DNA from: Paramecium octaurelia
Taxonomy: Eukaryota > Ciliophora > Oligohymenophorea > Peniculida > Parameciidae
Length of the DNA stretch: 64,000 nucleotides
NCBI GenBank assembly: GCA_905182995.1
Contig: CAJJDP010000067.1
Span: 259,679 to 323,678, forward strand
Direction: 5' to 3'
The notes beneath the pieces are model-generated. The model was not told where the DNA came from. It saw only the letters and a list, made by a program, of their open reading frames with translations, and ran no database searches. Below are positions 25,077 to 37,072 of this stretch, piece by piece; positions within the stretch are counted from its first letter, which is position 1, and each line of letters starts with the position of its first letter. The position numbers and the translations under genes are program-made.

Positions 25077-26409
25077 AATTTTATTATATTTAATGTTCTT
25101 AATTGAATGTTCTAAATAATTAATTATCATTATTCTTAATTATTTTTTTATTATTTTATTTATATTTAAAATNACAGTTTTTAAAGAGAAAAATTTGGAG
25201 ATCTCTAAACTGGCACTTATTTTGAATCATTATAATGAAAATATGAAGGAAGAAAAATTAATTATAAATGTTTAAAAACAACTAAAAGAAGTAGAAACAG
25301 TCAAACATGAATGGATTTCTGTTATTAGAAGAATTAATAGCCCAGAAAAATTGAATGAAATTTTCTCAGAAGAGAATAGAGAAAAATTGTGGTTCGAATT
25401 AATTACTGTAAATGAAATATCATTCTAACCTTAATTTTTACCATATAGTGATAGAATTAGCACATATATTACTGAAAAGAGTGATTTAATATTAAGTTTG
25501 ATTTGTCAATAAATGGATTATAATCTAAGTCTAAAAAATAAGGAAATGAATGATGAATAATTCATTTTATTACAAAGTCTAATAGGTTCTATATAACACA
25601 TTCTATCAACTACACCTGAACAAACAGAAGATTGGTTTAACAAATTTATTAATGTTTCATTAGAATTATCCTAAACATTCCATTTCGAAAATGATATCCA
25701 TGAAAAAAGTTAGAATTTCCTAAAAATTTTCAATTTCTTTTCATTTTTCTCTGAATTCATTAATGGATACTCAACATTTGAAAAACATTGTATATAGGTC
25801 TAATAGAAATGTACTTATTTCTTAGAATCCTTATAAAAAAAGATAGAGTTACAAAGAGTTAATGAAGAAAAATTAAGAGAAAAATAAAGTAGAATTAAAG
25901 CAGAGCAATAATTTAATACAGAATCTCAAATTAGAATTTAGAAAGAATAAATGTATGCATAAGAGTATGAAAACAGAATTAGGTACGAACAATAATTAAA
26001 AATGGAATAATAATTAAGAACTGTTTTAGAATAAGATAAAAAAGGAATGGAATAGCAATATAAAGATTATTGTGAAAAGTCTCTTTAAATATAAAACAAT
26101 CTACAAAATCTGATTTAAACTGAAAAAGTTTAAAAATAATAAGTAGAATTAGATCTTAAAAGATAATTGCAAGATTTATAAAATAAACTAAATGAAATGG
26201 AATAAAGAAGAAAAGAATGGTTAGAACATAGAGCTAATCATCCACCTCATCATGGTCCTCATGGACCTGGTCACCACGGTCCTCCTGGACACCATGGATG
26301 GTTTAAAAAATGAAATTTTATTATATTTAATGTTCTTAATTGAATGTTCTAAATAATTAATTATCATTATTCTTAATTATTTTTTTATTATTTTATTTAT
26401 ATTTAAAAT
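23937..26409 (+). repeat. Direct duplication of 1236 nt flanking a single N
   Basis: The stretch 23937-25172 reappears at 25174-26409 with an offset of 1237 nt. By eye the two copies appear identical, including silent positions and the AT-rich 3' spacer. A single undetermined base sits exactly at the junction. This is what an assembler leaves when two contigs with overlapping ends are joined without merging, so the duplication is probably not in the genome. Confidence 0.9.
25174..26313 (+). pseudogene. 5'-truncated second copy of the P-loop GTPase (likely assembly duplicate)
   Basis: The copy starts inside codon 164 of the GTPase reading and runs to its TGA at 26311-26313. It lacks the P-loop and any start codon. 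Since it appears to match the upstream copy base for base, it should be counted as an artefact rather than a decayed paralogue unless long reads show otherwise. Confidence 0.75.
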
Positions 26410-26931
26410 AATTCAATTTATATTTCTTATTTAAATTAGAGTGGCACTTTAAAAGTAACCAAATTACCAACTCAGGTTGAAAGTAATTGTGAAATACAGT
26501 TTACTTAGGATAATTTATGCTAATTTTTGGGCAACATATTGGAGTCTCTACTGCAAATTTATTATTGTGTAAAAGCAGGCTTTTAAGAAATGTGAAAATT
26601 AATAAAATTAGAATATATGCAAGCTCCAAATAAGAAATAGGCAGTCCATTACAAGCAATTGGCAAAGGTGTATAAGCAATGTGCAGAGACATAAAAATTT
26701 ATAGATGAGTTTGAAAAGAAAAATAAGGTACACGTAGATAAGTTTGTTCCACTTGATTATTTGGAACTTCCTACCAAGATTCCCAACATTATTTCGATAT
26801 CTCTAAAAAACAAGAAGAGGTTTGCTTTGGAGAATATTGTCAAAGATGGAAGCCAAAAGTCATCCAAGAAGAGCCGCAATTCTAAAAGTAAACAAAAGGA
26901 GAAAGAGCCATAAGTAGTAAACACTGAATGA
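26344..26931 (+). CDS. Unknown basic protein with an in-frame TGA or long intron
   Basis: Coding quality is good from 26440 (SGTLKVTKLPTQVESNCEIQ) to the stop at 26929, ending in a Lys/Ser-rich tail (KSSKKSRNSKSKQKEKEP). The only in-frame upstream ATG (26344) lies in AT-rich sequence. A TGA at 26593-26595 sits within the same frame. It could be removed by a 45-nt intron beginning GTGTAAAAGC and ending AAATTAG, which keeps the frame but is long for this genome. A sequencing or strain difference, or a broken gene, is the alternative. The family is not recognised. Confidence 0.45.
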
Positions 26932-27102
26932 TCTATAACAATATAAACAATCATATTAGTATATTAAAAAAGGAATTTATTCCCCTCCCTTTATTTGACA
27001 ATAGTTACAAATAGTAAGAAAAAAGAATGATCAATTTGTAACTATAAGAGGAGGGTCTTTTAAGATTTAATTAATTAATTTATTCATAAAGTTTTGTATC
27101 AT

Positions 27103-28131
27103 ATGGAAAAATCATTGATGACTGTTGGACTCCTATTACTAATTGGAGCAGGTTTGTATCTAAATTAGAATGGAGAAGAAATAGAAGAGTTTTAGAAGGT
27201 TAGACTATTTAATGATTGGAAAATCTAATACAACAAAAAATTTAGTAGTGAAAAAGAGGAGATGTATACTTGATAATTTACAGCCTTAGGTATCGTTACT
27301 TAGTATTCCAATAAAATGCCTAATCAATTGAAGCTCATAACAATGACAAATCAGGTAAGTATACCTATACCTTGGAAACCAACTAATTTGCAGACTTGAC
27401 AGAATAAGAATTCGCATAAAGATATCTAACGTTCAGACCCAAGAGTATAAACAAATCAAAGTCAATTGATTACGTTCCAAATGGGTAAGCAAGAGATTGG
27501 GTTGAAGAAGGAAAGGTGCCACCCATTAAAGATTAAGGATCACAATGTGGTTCTTCTTGGGCATTTTCTGCAGTAGGTGTGTTGGAAATCAACAGCAACA
27601 TCAAGTTTGGATTAGAAACCACACTTTCTGAATAGGATATGTTGGATTGTTCAGGTCCATATGGAAATTAGGGTTGTTCTGGTGGATGGATGGATTCAGG
27701 ATTTGAATACGTCAGAGATCACGGCATCGCAAATGGTTCAACATATCCATATGTTGGAAAAGACTAAACCTGCAGAACTACAGTTAATAGAGATTTCAAA
27801 TATGTTACAGGGTTCGTAGATGTTGATGGTTGTGATGGGCTCTAAACTGCTATTCTTGATTAAGCTATTTCTATTGGAATTGATGCATCCAATTGGGCAT
27901 ATTACAGTAATTTTTTATATATAATCTATTATAGAGGGAGGAATATTCAATAATTGCAAACAAAATTTGTCTTCTGGATCTATCTTAGTCGGTATTGATC
28001 AGAATGGAGTCTGGAAAGTAAGACATTAATGGGGATCTAAATGGGGTGAAAACGGATATATTAGATTGGCACCAGGAAATACTTGTGGAGTCTGTCTATC
28101 TGCTTCATATCCAGTTCTAGAGAAGAAATGA
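27103..28131 (+). CDS. Papain-family (C1A) protein lacking catalytic residues, 326 aa
   Basis: Architecture is a full cathepsin-type zymogen: hydrophobic signal or anchor (LMTVGLLLLIGAG), an inhibitor prodomain with the NQFADLTEQEF motif, then a mature C1A domain. Introns are 27264-27283 and one of 28 nt. The active-site segment reads KDQGSQCGSSWAFSA: the oxyanion Gln is kept but the nucleophile Cys is Ser (residue 145). The His region reads SSGSILVGIDQNG, without the expected His, and the usual Asn motif NSWG is HQWG. Structural motifs are kept (GCSGGWMDSGF, YKGGIFNNC, WGENGYIRL). It is therefore probably a secreted or lysosomal pseudoprotease, not an enzyme. Confidence 0.93.
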
Positions 28132-28248
28132 GACTTATTATTTGTCTGAACAAGATATTTAAAAATATAATCAAATTATTTTATTTAAATTTACAATTAC
28201 AAAATTGAGAAAATTGCAGAAGTAAACTTAAAATAAAAAAATATACAA

Positions 28249-28713
28249 ATGTATCTTAAACTTACAAAAAAATTCAGAATATACATTACTACATTACTGG
28301 TATGCATTTTATTATACTTGTCATTTGAATAACCATATTACATTAAAAAAACCAAGAAACTCAATCAAATAATATACTATTCTTTAAAATAGAGAAATAT
28401 CTTTTAACTAAGAAATTCAAAATTGATTCATTTTATTATTATGCTAAACTTAACATTTACATTTCATTAAGTAGCTGGGTTTTGAGAACTGATGTTTGTG
28501 AACCTATCATTTATATACACAATAAATTTGATGGAGATATCTAAGAAAGTCTTATCTATTAGAATCTAAATTAAGTTCTTAATTTATATTGTTGAAAATA
28601 AGTTCATTTTAAATGAAAAATACAAAGTATTCATAAATGATAAGACACCTTCTTATGAATTTGATTTCAAAATAAACTAGGGTTTTACAATGAATCCTAA
28701 GTAGAAATTGTGA
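28249..28713 (+). CDS. Possible small membrane protein, exon structure unresolved
   Basis: From the ATG at 28249 a frame gives a likely membrane helix (NIYITLLVCILLYLSFEQ). Downstream, another frame reads well (LRTDVCEPIIYIHNKFDGD) and, after a likely 28-nt intron, ends FILNEKYKVFINDKT...NPKQKL at the TGA of 28711. I cannot find an intron of the right length to connect the two. It may be one gene with a mis-seen splice, or a decaying one. Confidence 0.3.
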
Positions 28714-28751
28714 ATTATAAATTAAATAAGTGATTATTATATAATTTTAAA

Positions 28752-29221
28752 ATGAACAAATTACCTTATCAACCTTTGGGCTTTGTATTAAAATTTGATC
28801 CACCCATTATTGGATTGTTATACCATCCTATTGAGAATAAGAAGGTGAATAAGAAAAAGAAGAAGTGCTATGCTATTCATTTGAATAACTTGATCTTTTT
28901 AGTTGAACCTGAAGATATTGTAGAGGCATTGTTTAATGAGCATCAAGAATTCTTGGATCCTGATGTTGTCAAACCACAACAAGTACATTTGATCAATTAA
29001 AAAGGTGTATAAATTGGTGTTGCGATTGGTTGCTTACAGAGATCATTAGTTAAGAAATATGCAAGAAATGGGCGAAGATATGGGTACTCTTATTTCACTT
29101 AATTAAAGCTGATGGCTATTATGATGATGAAGAGGAAGAGACAGTACAATAGCCTAAAGGTAAAGGAGGGAAAGCATAAGCGCAACAGCGAAGAACTAAT
29201 GATAATAATAGGTCATTTTGA
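28752..29221 (+). CDS. CEP19: CEP19-like centrosomal/ciliary protein, 139 aa
   Basis: Two 25-nt introns give 139 residues. The N-terminus PLGFVLKFDPPIIGLLYH resembles the conserved start of CEP19 (a short beta strand before PP-x-I-x-L-x-Y), followed by a Lys-rich run and a helical region with HQEFLDPDVV. The tail is acidic then Gln/Asn-rich (YYDDEEEETVQQPKGKGG). CEP19 proteins sit at the mother centriole and recruit IFT-B through RABL2 (family knowledge). Length is near the usual 160. Identification rests on the N-terminal motif. Confidence 0.62.
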
Positions 29222-29376
29222 TTTTTTATATTATAACGATAATTACAATTTGAATTTTATTTATGAGGAGATAAAACCTCAAACAAGATCTGTATTCATA
29301 AATCTCGACAATTGGATAGTCATCCTCCTCAAAAAGAAGCAACCTTAATATTGATGATTTGATTTATTAGTTCAAA

Positions 29377-30228
29377 ATGAGGAAATCGAATTATAAATTG
29401 GCCAAGCAATACTCTGAAATCATTAAAATATTCGATAACAAGCAATCACCAAAATAGCCATTTGACTATTAGAGCACTCAATTACAAACTAAAGTTAGAT
29501 TGCGAACAGATGAATCTCAGGAATTATTTTAATTCCAAGAGACAAAATAAAGATAGTCACATCAAATAAATATTCATCAAATTATAAATGAGACATCTCC
29601 TATTAAAATTACTCCTAGACTAAATTATGAGAATTTCAAGACCTTTTAAGAAACTGAAAGAAAATCATGTGAATCAAATAATAATCATACACACCTAGCT
29701 AATTTTGGTCGTTTATCCAACTCCAATCAATGCGAAACAGACGAAGAAATCAAATAAATTTCATAGCAAAGTGTTTAAAAATTATCAAAATTCAGAACTT
29801 TTGAATAAGAGCAATTTTAAACTTGTTTTGATAACATTATATCTCAAGTCGAAAAATTGAACCTAAAATATTAAAAGCAAGGATTCCTGATGATTAAATT
29901 ATTTTCTAAATGGACGCTTAAGGAAAAGGCTACAAAAATGTATTTTAGATTTCTTGAACACAAAATTTCATCATATTTTAATCTTTTTTAAATATATGAA
30001 CCTTCAATAGAAGAAAATAATCATGATAATCAAAATACATATTAAAGAATCCAAGCAGACAATGTTTTGAGTCCAATTAATTTGAATATCCTCAAATTTT
30101 AAATTCCTCCCCTTAAACCTGTTACTTAATTTGGAGCAATGAATGTAAACTATATTATTAATTATAATAGTTTGAGGAATATTTAAAAAAGAAGAATCAG
30201 AATTTGGAATGAATTGTTTTAATATTGA
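29377..30228 (+). CDS. Hypothetical protein, 283 aa
   Basis: An intronless frame of 283 codons. The first 160 residues are polar and rich in Gln, Ser, Thr and Asn (likely disordered). The remainder contains a compact helical segment (FDNIISQVEKLNLKYQKQ, then MIKLFSKWTLKEKATKMYF) that may be the folded part. There is no signal peptide and no family recognised. It converges on the TTLL gene with 148 nt between stops. Confidence 0.7.
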
Positions 30229-30376
30229 TTTACTTTAATTTATTATAGCTGTTTAGAGTAGAAGTTTATTCTCTCTTTATTAATATACTGAGAAATATAG
30301 GTTTCAAAAGAATTTCATTATTTTTTCTTCTAAAATTAACAAAAAAAATTTAAAATTGTTTACAAAAAATTAATGA

Positions 30377-32128
<1,752 letters not shown>

Positions 32129-32146
32129 TTATTAATTAAAATAAAA

Positions 32147-33815
32147 TCATTAATTTTGCAATGACGACTTATGCCAGGGTAAGTCTATATTATATAAACG
32201 CTTAGTAGAATTCGAAGAACCATAAAATACTGTATTTTAATTCTTACTTTCTTATTGTTCATTTCCGAATATTTCAATTTCCTCTTCCAAAATTTTAGGA
32301 ATCTAAAATATTAAGATTAATTAACATTTGTTTGTGATAATCGTGGTTTCTAGTGTTCCTGACTACTAATTGCTGTAATAGGCCTAGACATTTTAGTTTG
32401 TGTTGGCATGACTATAGCAGTTGATGGCCTTAAAGATGTTTAAGATTAAACTGCTAATTTGCCACTTGTATTTTTTCTCATTGATGCCTTTGTACTGACT
32501 GCACTTGATGCTCTTTATAAATATTCAGTCATGAAAGCTGGATCTTACATCATTTTCTTATGCTAATAAACATCTTATTTGATATCTTCAATAGCGTCTG
32601 ATATCTAAATTTTTTATGTTTATTTTTAGAATTAAGGATGCTCCTTTAATTATTTAATTGTTGGTATGCTCTTTCTAGATTCCTCATTTTGTAATTATTT
32701 ATTGTGCTAATTGCTTTAAGATTATAGAAATTCTTTTGATCCAGCAAATTCTTCTCGTAATTATACTCTGAGCATCTTTCCATTCAATTTAGAATGATTT
32801 AGAATTTGCTAAGCATTTTTTAATTTCGACTTAATTTCCACATACAATTCAGGATCTCTTAAGAGTTTTTTAAATTCACCCATACCAGCATCCTTGTTTT
32901 TCAAGAATTATTGATGTTTTTACGTTCTTTTTTAAATATAGTATTCATTCCTATCTTTTAAGGATCTACCCTTAAAGACAGCCTTGTCCATATTGTATTG
33001 ATAATTCATATAATGTTGTATTTTTGCATCTGGATTCTTGGCAGTTTTATATCCAGTTTAATCTACGACATAGAGATTGTCCTAAAGTAGTTTAATAATT
33101 AAACCATTTTGGGATCTCTTGTAAGATCCATCTTAGTTTTAGGAATCTTCTCATAATAAGCCCATCTGTCAACAGTATTGGCCATAAGGTAGAGAAACTC
33201 AAATTCTTAAATAAAACCCTTAATCTATAGGAAGTCTGCGCATCGTTTTATCCATTCTTCCAAAACGCTGGTGCTTATTGCTTTTCCTATTGCCTGAAAT
33301 AAGGAATAAGTTATAAAAGTGTATACCCATAATAAATTGTTAATTTCAGTTGCATTACATGGTACTCCTTCACTCATTAACTCTTATTCTCGAAGATGGA
33401 ATATAAGACAAGCATCTTTTATATCCTTCATTCTAGATAAAGAATAAGGGATTACGTAAGAAGTCCATCATGATAAAGTTAAATGGCTGCTTTGATGTTA
33501 CGAACATTAAGATGTGTTAAGCGTCCATTTAGGAACTGAAATAAAGAATAAGTGAAATACCCTTGGAACTTCCTGTAGAAAGTAAAGGGATCTAAAAGTT
33601 AAGAAGATGGTTTAGATGTCAATTTTGATCTTTTCCACTATCTAAATTTAATGTTCTTGTTCAAGGATCTGAACTACCAAGTAAAAGATAGGCTACATCT
33701 ACATATAATCTGATATCAGCATTCTTAGATCCTCATATTTAATTTGACCTCTCGCACTGAATTCACTTTGAATCCCGTATATTGTAAATTCTTCTAATTG
33801 TTAAGCTTCAGTCAT
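32147..33815 (-). CDS. Unknown protein, about 497 aa
   Basis: Not recognised. Seven introns are proposed; the first two, near the 5' end, are uncertain, but all models tried keep the length divisible by three. The reliable part starts near FLNGRLTHLNVRNIKAAIQL and runs through MKDIKDACLIFHLREQEL and WIKRCADFLQIKGFIQEF (helical, LisH- or TPR-like in feel). It continues to a Lys/Gln-rich helical region (KAVFKGRSLKDRNEYYIQ) and a Ser/Thr/Gln-rich tail. It is divergent from the TMBIM gene with only 28 nt between the start codons. Three of its introns share a similar 3' half (see findings). Confidence 0.68.
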
Positions 33816-33843
33816 TTATAAATAAATAATTTAATCAATAAAA

Positions 33844-34658
33844 ATGGACTATGAATAGAATAATTATTAGGCATTCGATATTGAAATAATCGATACAGAG
33901 CAACAAAGAATAGAGTGTGCCAGATTAAGTTTCATCAGAAAGGTAAGATATTGCCTAATGAGGTGTTTTTGATAATGTTATTTCAGATTGGATTTACTTT
34001 CATCTCTACAATGATAGCATATTCTTAAATCCCAATAATTGAATACCTTTGCTGCAGACCATTCTTATTTTGGATATTTATGGTTGTATTGATCTTAGTA
34101 ATATTTTTGCTAATGAGTTTTTAAAAGTAAGTTTATATGTAAATCAAGATTAGCCAAATAACATCCCTATAATTATATCTGTTATAGTTGTTTCACCCTC
34201 TCCATCTCATACATTTTTATTTACACTAGTCATCATTACCCTACATACTCAAATCACATCATTTCATTGATTACACTACAAATTGGCATCATCATTTCCC
34301 TCATCACCTACTCATATTTTACAACCTCGGAGATCAATCTAAGCAAAGGTTTAATCTGCATAGTCATCACCACTGCTCTGTTATTCATATTCTTATTCCT
34401 CTACTTCAAATTGTCCCTCATATTTTTATTTATATTGTCATTCCTCGTCATCTTGTATGGAATGCATATTATAATTGATACACTTCTTATTGTCAATGGA
34501 GAGGTAAGAATTGATAATTATATTAGAAACATGAATTAGATATAGATGATTACATAATCGCAGCCTTGATGACACAAGTTGACATTATTGGACTCATTTC
34601 AATACTTTATCAGAAATTGATTTCCAAAATTTCAAAGATATAAATCAACAGTAACTGA
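33844..34658 (+). CDS. TMBIM: TMBIM/Bax-inhibitor-1 (lifeguard) family membrane protein, 241 aa
   Basis: Seven hydrophobic segments, with the family start RLSFIRK, a cytosolic HHYPTYSNHI motif before a further helix, and the C-terminal signature ILYGMHIIIDTLL followed by DIDDYIIAALMTQVDIIGLI. The Asp residues of the latter are the conserved calcium-leak di-aspartyl site of the family. Introns are 33943-33986 (44 nt, unusually long), 22 and 23 nt; only this set keeps the frame. Family members sit in ER or Golgi membranes and modulate calcium and stress responses. The stop converges on the coiled-coil gene with a 12-nt gap. Confidence 0.9.
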
Positions 34659-34670
34659 TAATATAAACAA

Positions 34671-36480
34671 TCATTAATTTCTAGTATACTATTGCTTCCA
34701 CTCCTCACATTCTCTATTCTTCATCTCTATCTAGTATCTCAGAGTTCTATTCTCGCTCTCTAAAATTTCAACCTACGATTCCATCTATCTCTTTATCTAT
34801 TCAATCTGAGACCTCTTGATTTCTTCCTTTACTTATTCCGATACTTCTTACTATTTGTGTATCTCAATCAATTTCTATTTCTGACATTCCAACTCCACCT
34901 ACATTCTTTGTATCAATAACTAAACATTAAATATAATATTACATTATTCTCATTGTTCCTTAAAGCTAATTATCCCTTCTACTATCTGCATTCATCATAC
35001 TCATTTGATCTCTATTCTAATAGTTCAGTCAATTGATTCACTTAATCATTTAGTTGTTCAATCTCTTAATTTTGCTCTTAAATATCATTCTCATATTGTA
35101 ATTGCAAAGAATCATATTCATTTTATACTTATTTTAGTTAAGATGTTGTTGTTTAATTATGCTAATTCAAGTTTTCTAGTGAAATTTACAATTCTTGATT
35201 CAATTTCTAATTTTCTTGTAATTGTTTTTAAGTTTAATCCAATTGTTAATTCAATTTTTGAATCTCTTACAATAATTTATTTATTTATTATTAATACTCC
35301 ATCTTAATTTCTGAAACTGATTTTCTATATTTCTGATCTAAATCCTAGGAACACAACTAATTCTGCTCTTATAAATTGCAATTCTATTCTACTTGTGATT
35401 ATATCTCCTCTTGTAATCCTTAAATTAAATCTATTATAATATTTCATATAATTACTCTGCTATTCAAGTATTTATTGATTCAAAATGTTATTCTCATATT
35501 AAAGTTAACTAATCCTATGCACTAAACACTCCTTTTCATCTAGAAACTCCTTCTCTTATGATTTAACTTATTATTCATTTTATTATATGAGTTTATTAAC
35601 TTCTCTTTTCTTTTCCTCTTAAAGATCCTAATACTTCACCTTTAGAGCTTCCAATTGCTGCATTTAATTCTTTTCTCCTACCTTCATCTCATTTACTATT
35701 TTATCCAATTATACAATCTCTTGTTTCTAAAACTCAATGGCCTGATTTCTTCTCACCAATTCATCTTATAATTTCTAAATTTGATCATCCATTAATTGTA
35801 ATTGTTCTAAATGTGCTTATTGGATCTCTTATAAATTTTAATTATATTTCTAATCCTTTTGAAATAATTGCATAGAAGCATCCTTATCCATATTCAGTTT
35901 TTCGTGTTATAGGTACTTTAATTCAGATGAGAAATCATTCAATTATTGTTTCTATACATCTATTTGTTTATTCAAACGACTCAATTGCGTATCCTTTTCT
36001 CTCAATTTACTATTGAGCTCATCATTCTATTATATAGAATTTTTTAATTCCTTAGTCAACTAGTCCAAATGTTTCTCATATTCTAGCATTGTTTAAGTCT
36101 GATTAGACGAAATACACTAAAATAATTAGCATATTAGATAAGTACTCTTGCTTCTGCTTATTCATATCGACGTTTCCAATTGTTGATCTCGTGCTATTGT
36201 AATTCCACTAAATTCATTAATTTCTTAATCTCAAATTCTGGATTGATAAAGGTATTGCTTTGTTTCATATCCATATCAATGCTCTTCTCAAACTTACTTG
36301 TATAATGTGAGTTCCTCAGACTCTATTGTGACTTTTGTAATGTCGATCCTAAAATTAAATCAAATAAGAACCTTATTGTAATTCAGTGTAATGGGGACTT
36401 TTGGATTATGTATTTGGAGATATTGTATTTCTCGATTTTGGTGGTGATGAGGTCGGTACTGGTTTTAAAAATGAAGACAT
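34671..36480 (-). CDS. Long coiled-coil protein, 569 aa
   Basis: Four introns (23, 29, 25 and 23 nt) give 569 residues. After a Ser/Pro/Thr-rich head (LKPVPTSSPPKSRNTISP), from residue of about 90 almost everything is coiled coil rich in Gln, Glu, Leu and Asn (LNSKLREKDTQLSRLNKQ, YQQQINKLLQEIQKLNQQLD, IKRSQIEQIKRQMESQVEI). Glutamine is mostly written TAA or TAG, so under the standard code this would look like rubble. It is probably a basal-body, cortex or trafficking scaffold; no specific family recognised. Confidence 0.82.
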
Positions 36481-37072
36481 CTCTTTTTTCTTCTAACAGA
36501 CAATTTATAATATTTAATAATCTCGTCATATCGATAAACACTTAATTCTTTAATCAATTCCCTTCATAATTTTATTCTTCCCAAATATGTCATCATTTAA
36601 CATAATATTTTAACCCTCTTTTCGGCATTTATAAATATTCTAAAACTTATATTTATATACTATGTTTTGATAGAATAATAATGAAAAAATAAGGAAAAAC
36701 TGTGAGTAGTTCAAATTTTATATTTTATCAATCTTCATAAATTACACTTTTCCAATGTGATAATGATTAATGGGTTTACCACTATTATATATATTTATGA
36801 TAATTAATTTTTTTTATTAAACATTCAAAATTTATTACTTTTATATGTAATTTCTGCTTCTCTTTAAAGATAGAACTTAAGAAAAAAAAGAAGAATCCAT
36901 TAAAAAAGGCTGAATTCTGAATTCGTATATCCTTCCCATGCTTACATCCATACATATAGACATACATACAAATGAGATATACATTTTAAATTATTTAATC
37001 CTATTTGCTAATTCTATTACGTTAATACATCAATTTAAATCCTAATTCTATTAAAAATTTTTGCAATATTTA
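36481..37072. other. AT-rich spacer, about 590 nt
   Basis: Divergent gap between the coiled-coil gene and the large GTPase. I see only AT-rich low-complexity sequence and short open frames of poor coding quality, with no RNA gene or repeat. Confidence 0.55.

Noticed and set aside
23448-26313. True tandem paralogues of the GTPase
   Set aside because: The copies look identical even in non-coding sequence and are joined at an N, which fits an assembly overlap better than gene duplication.
26593-26595. TGA read as selenocysteine
   Set aside because: No hairpin resembling a SECIS element was seen downstream and the context is not redox-like; a long intron or broken gene is simpler.
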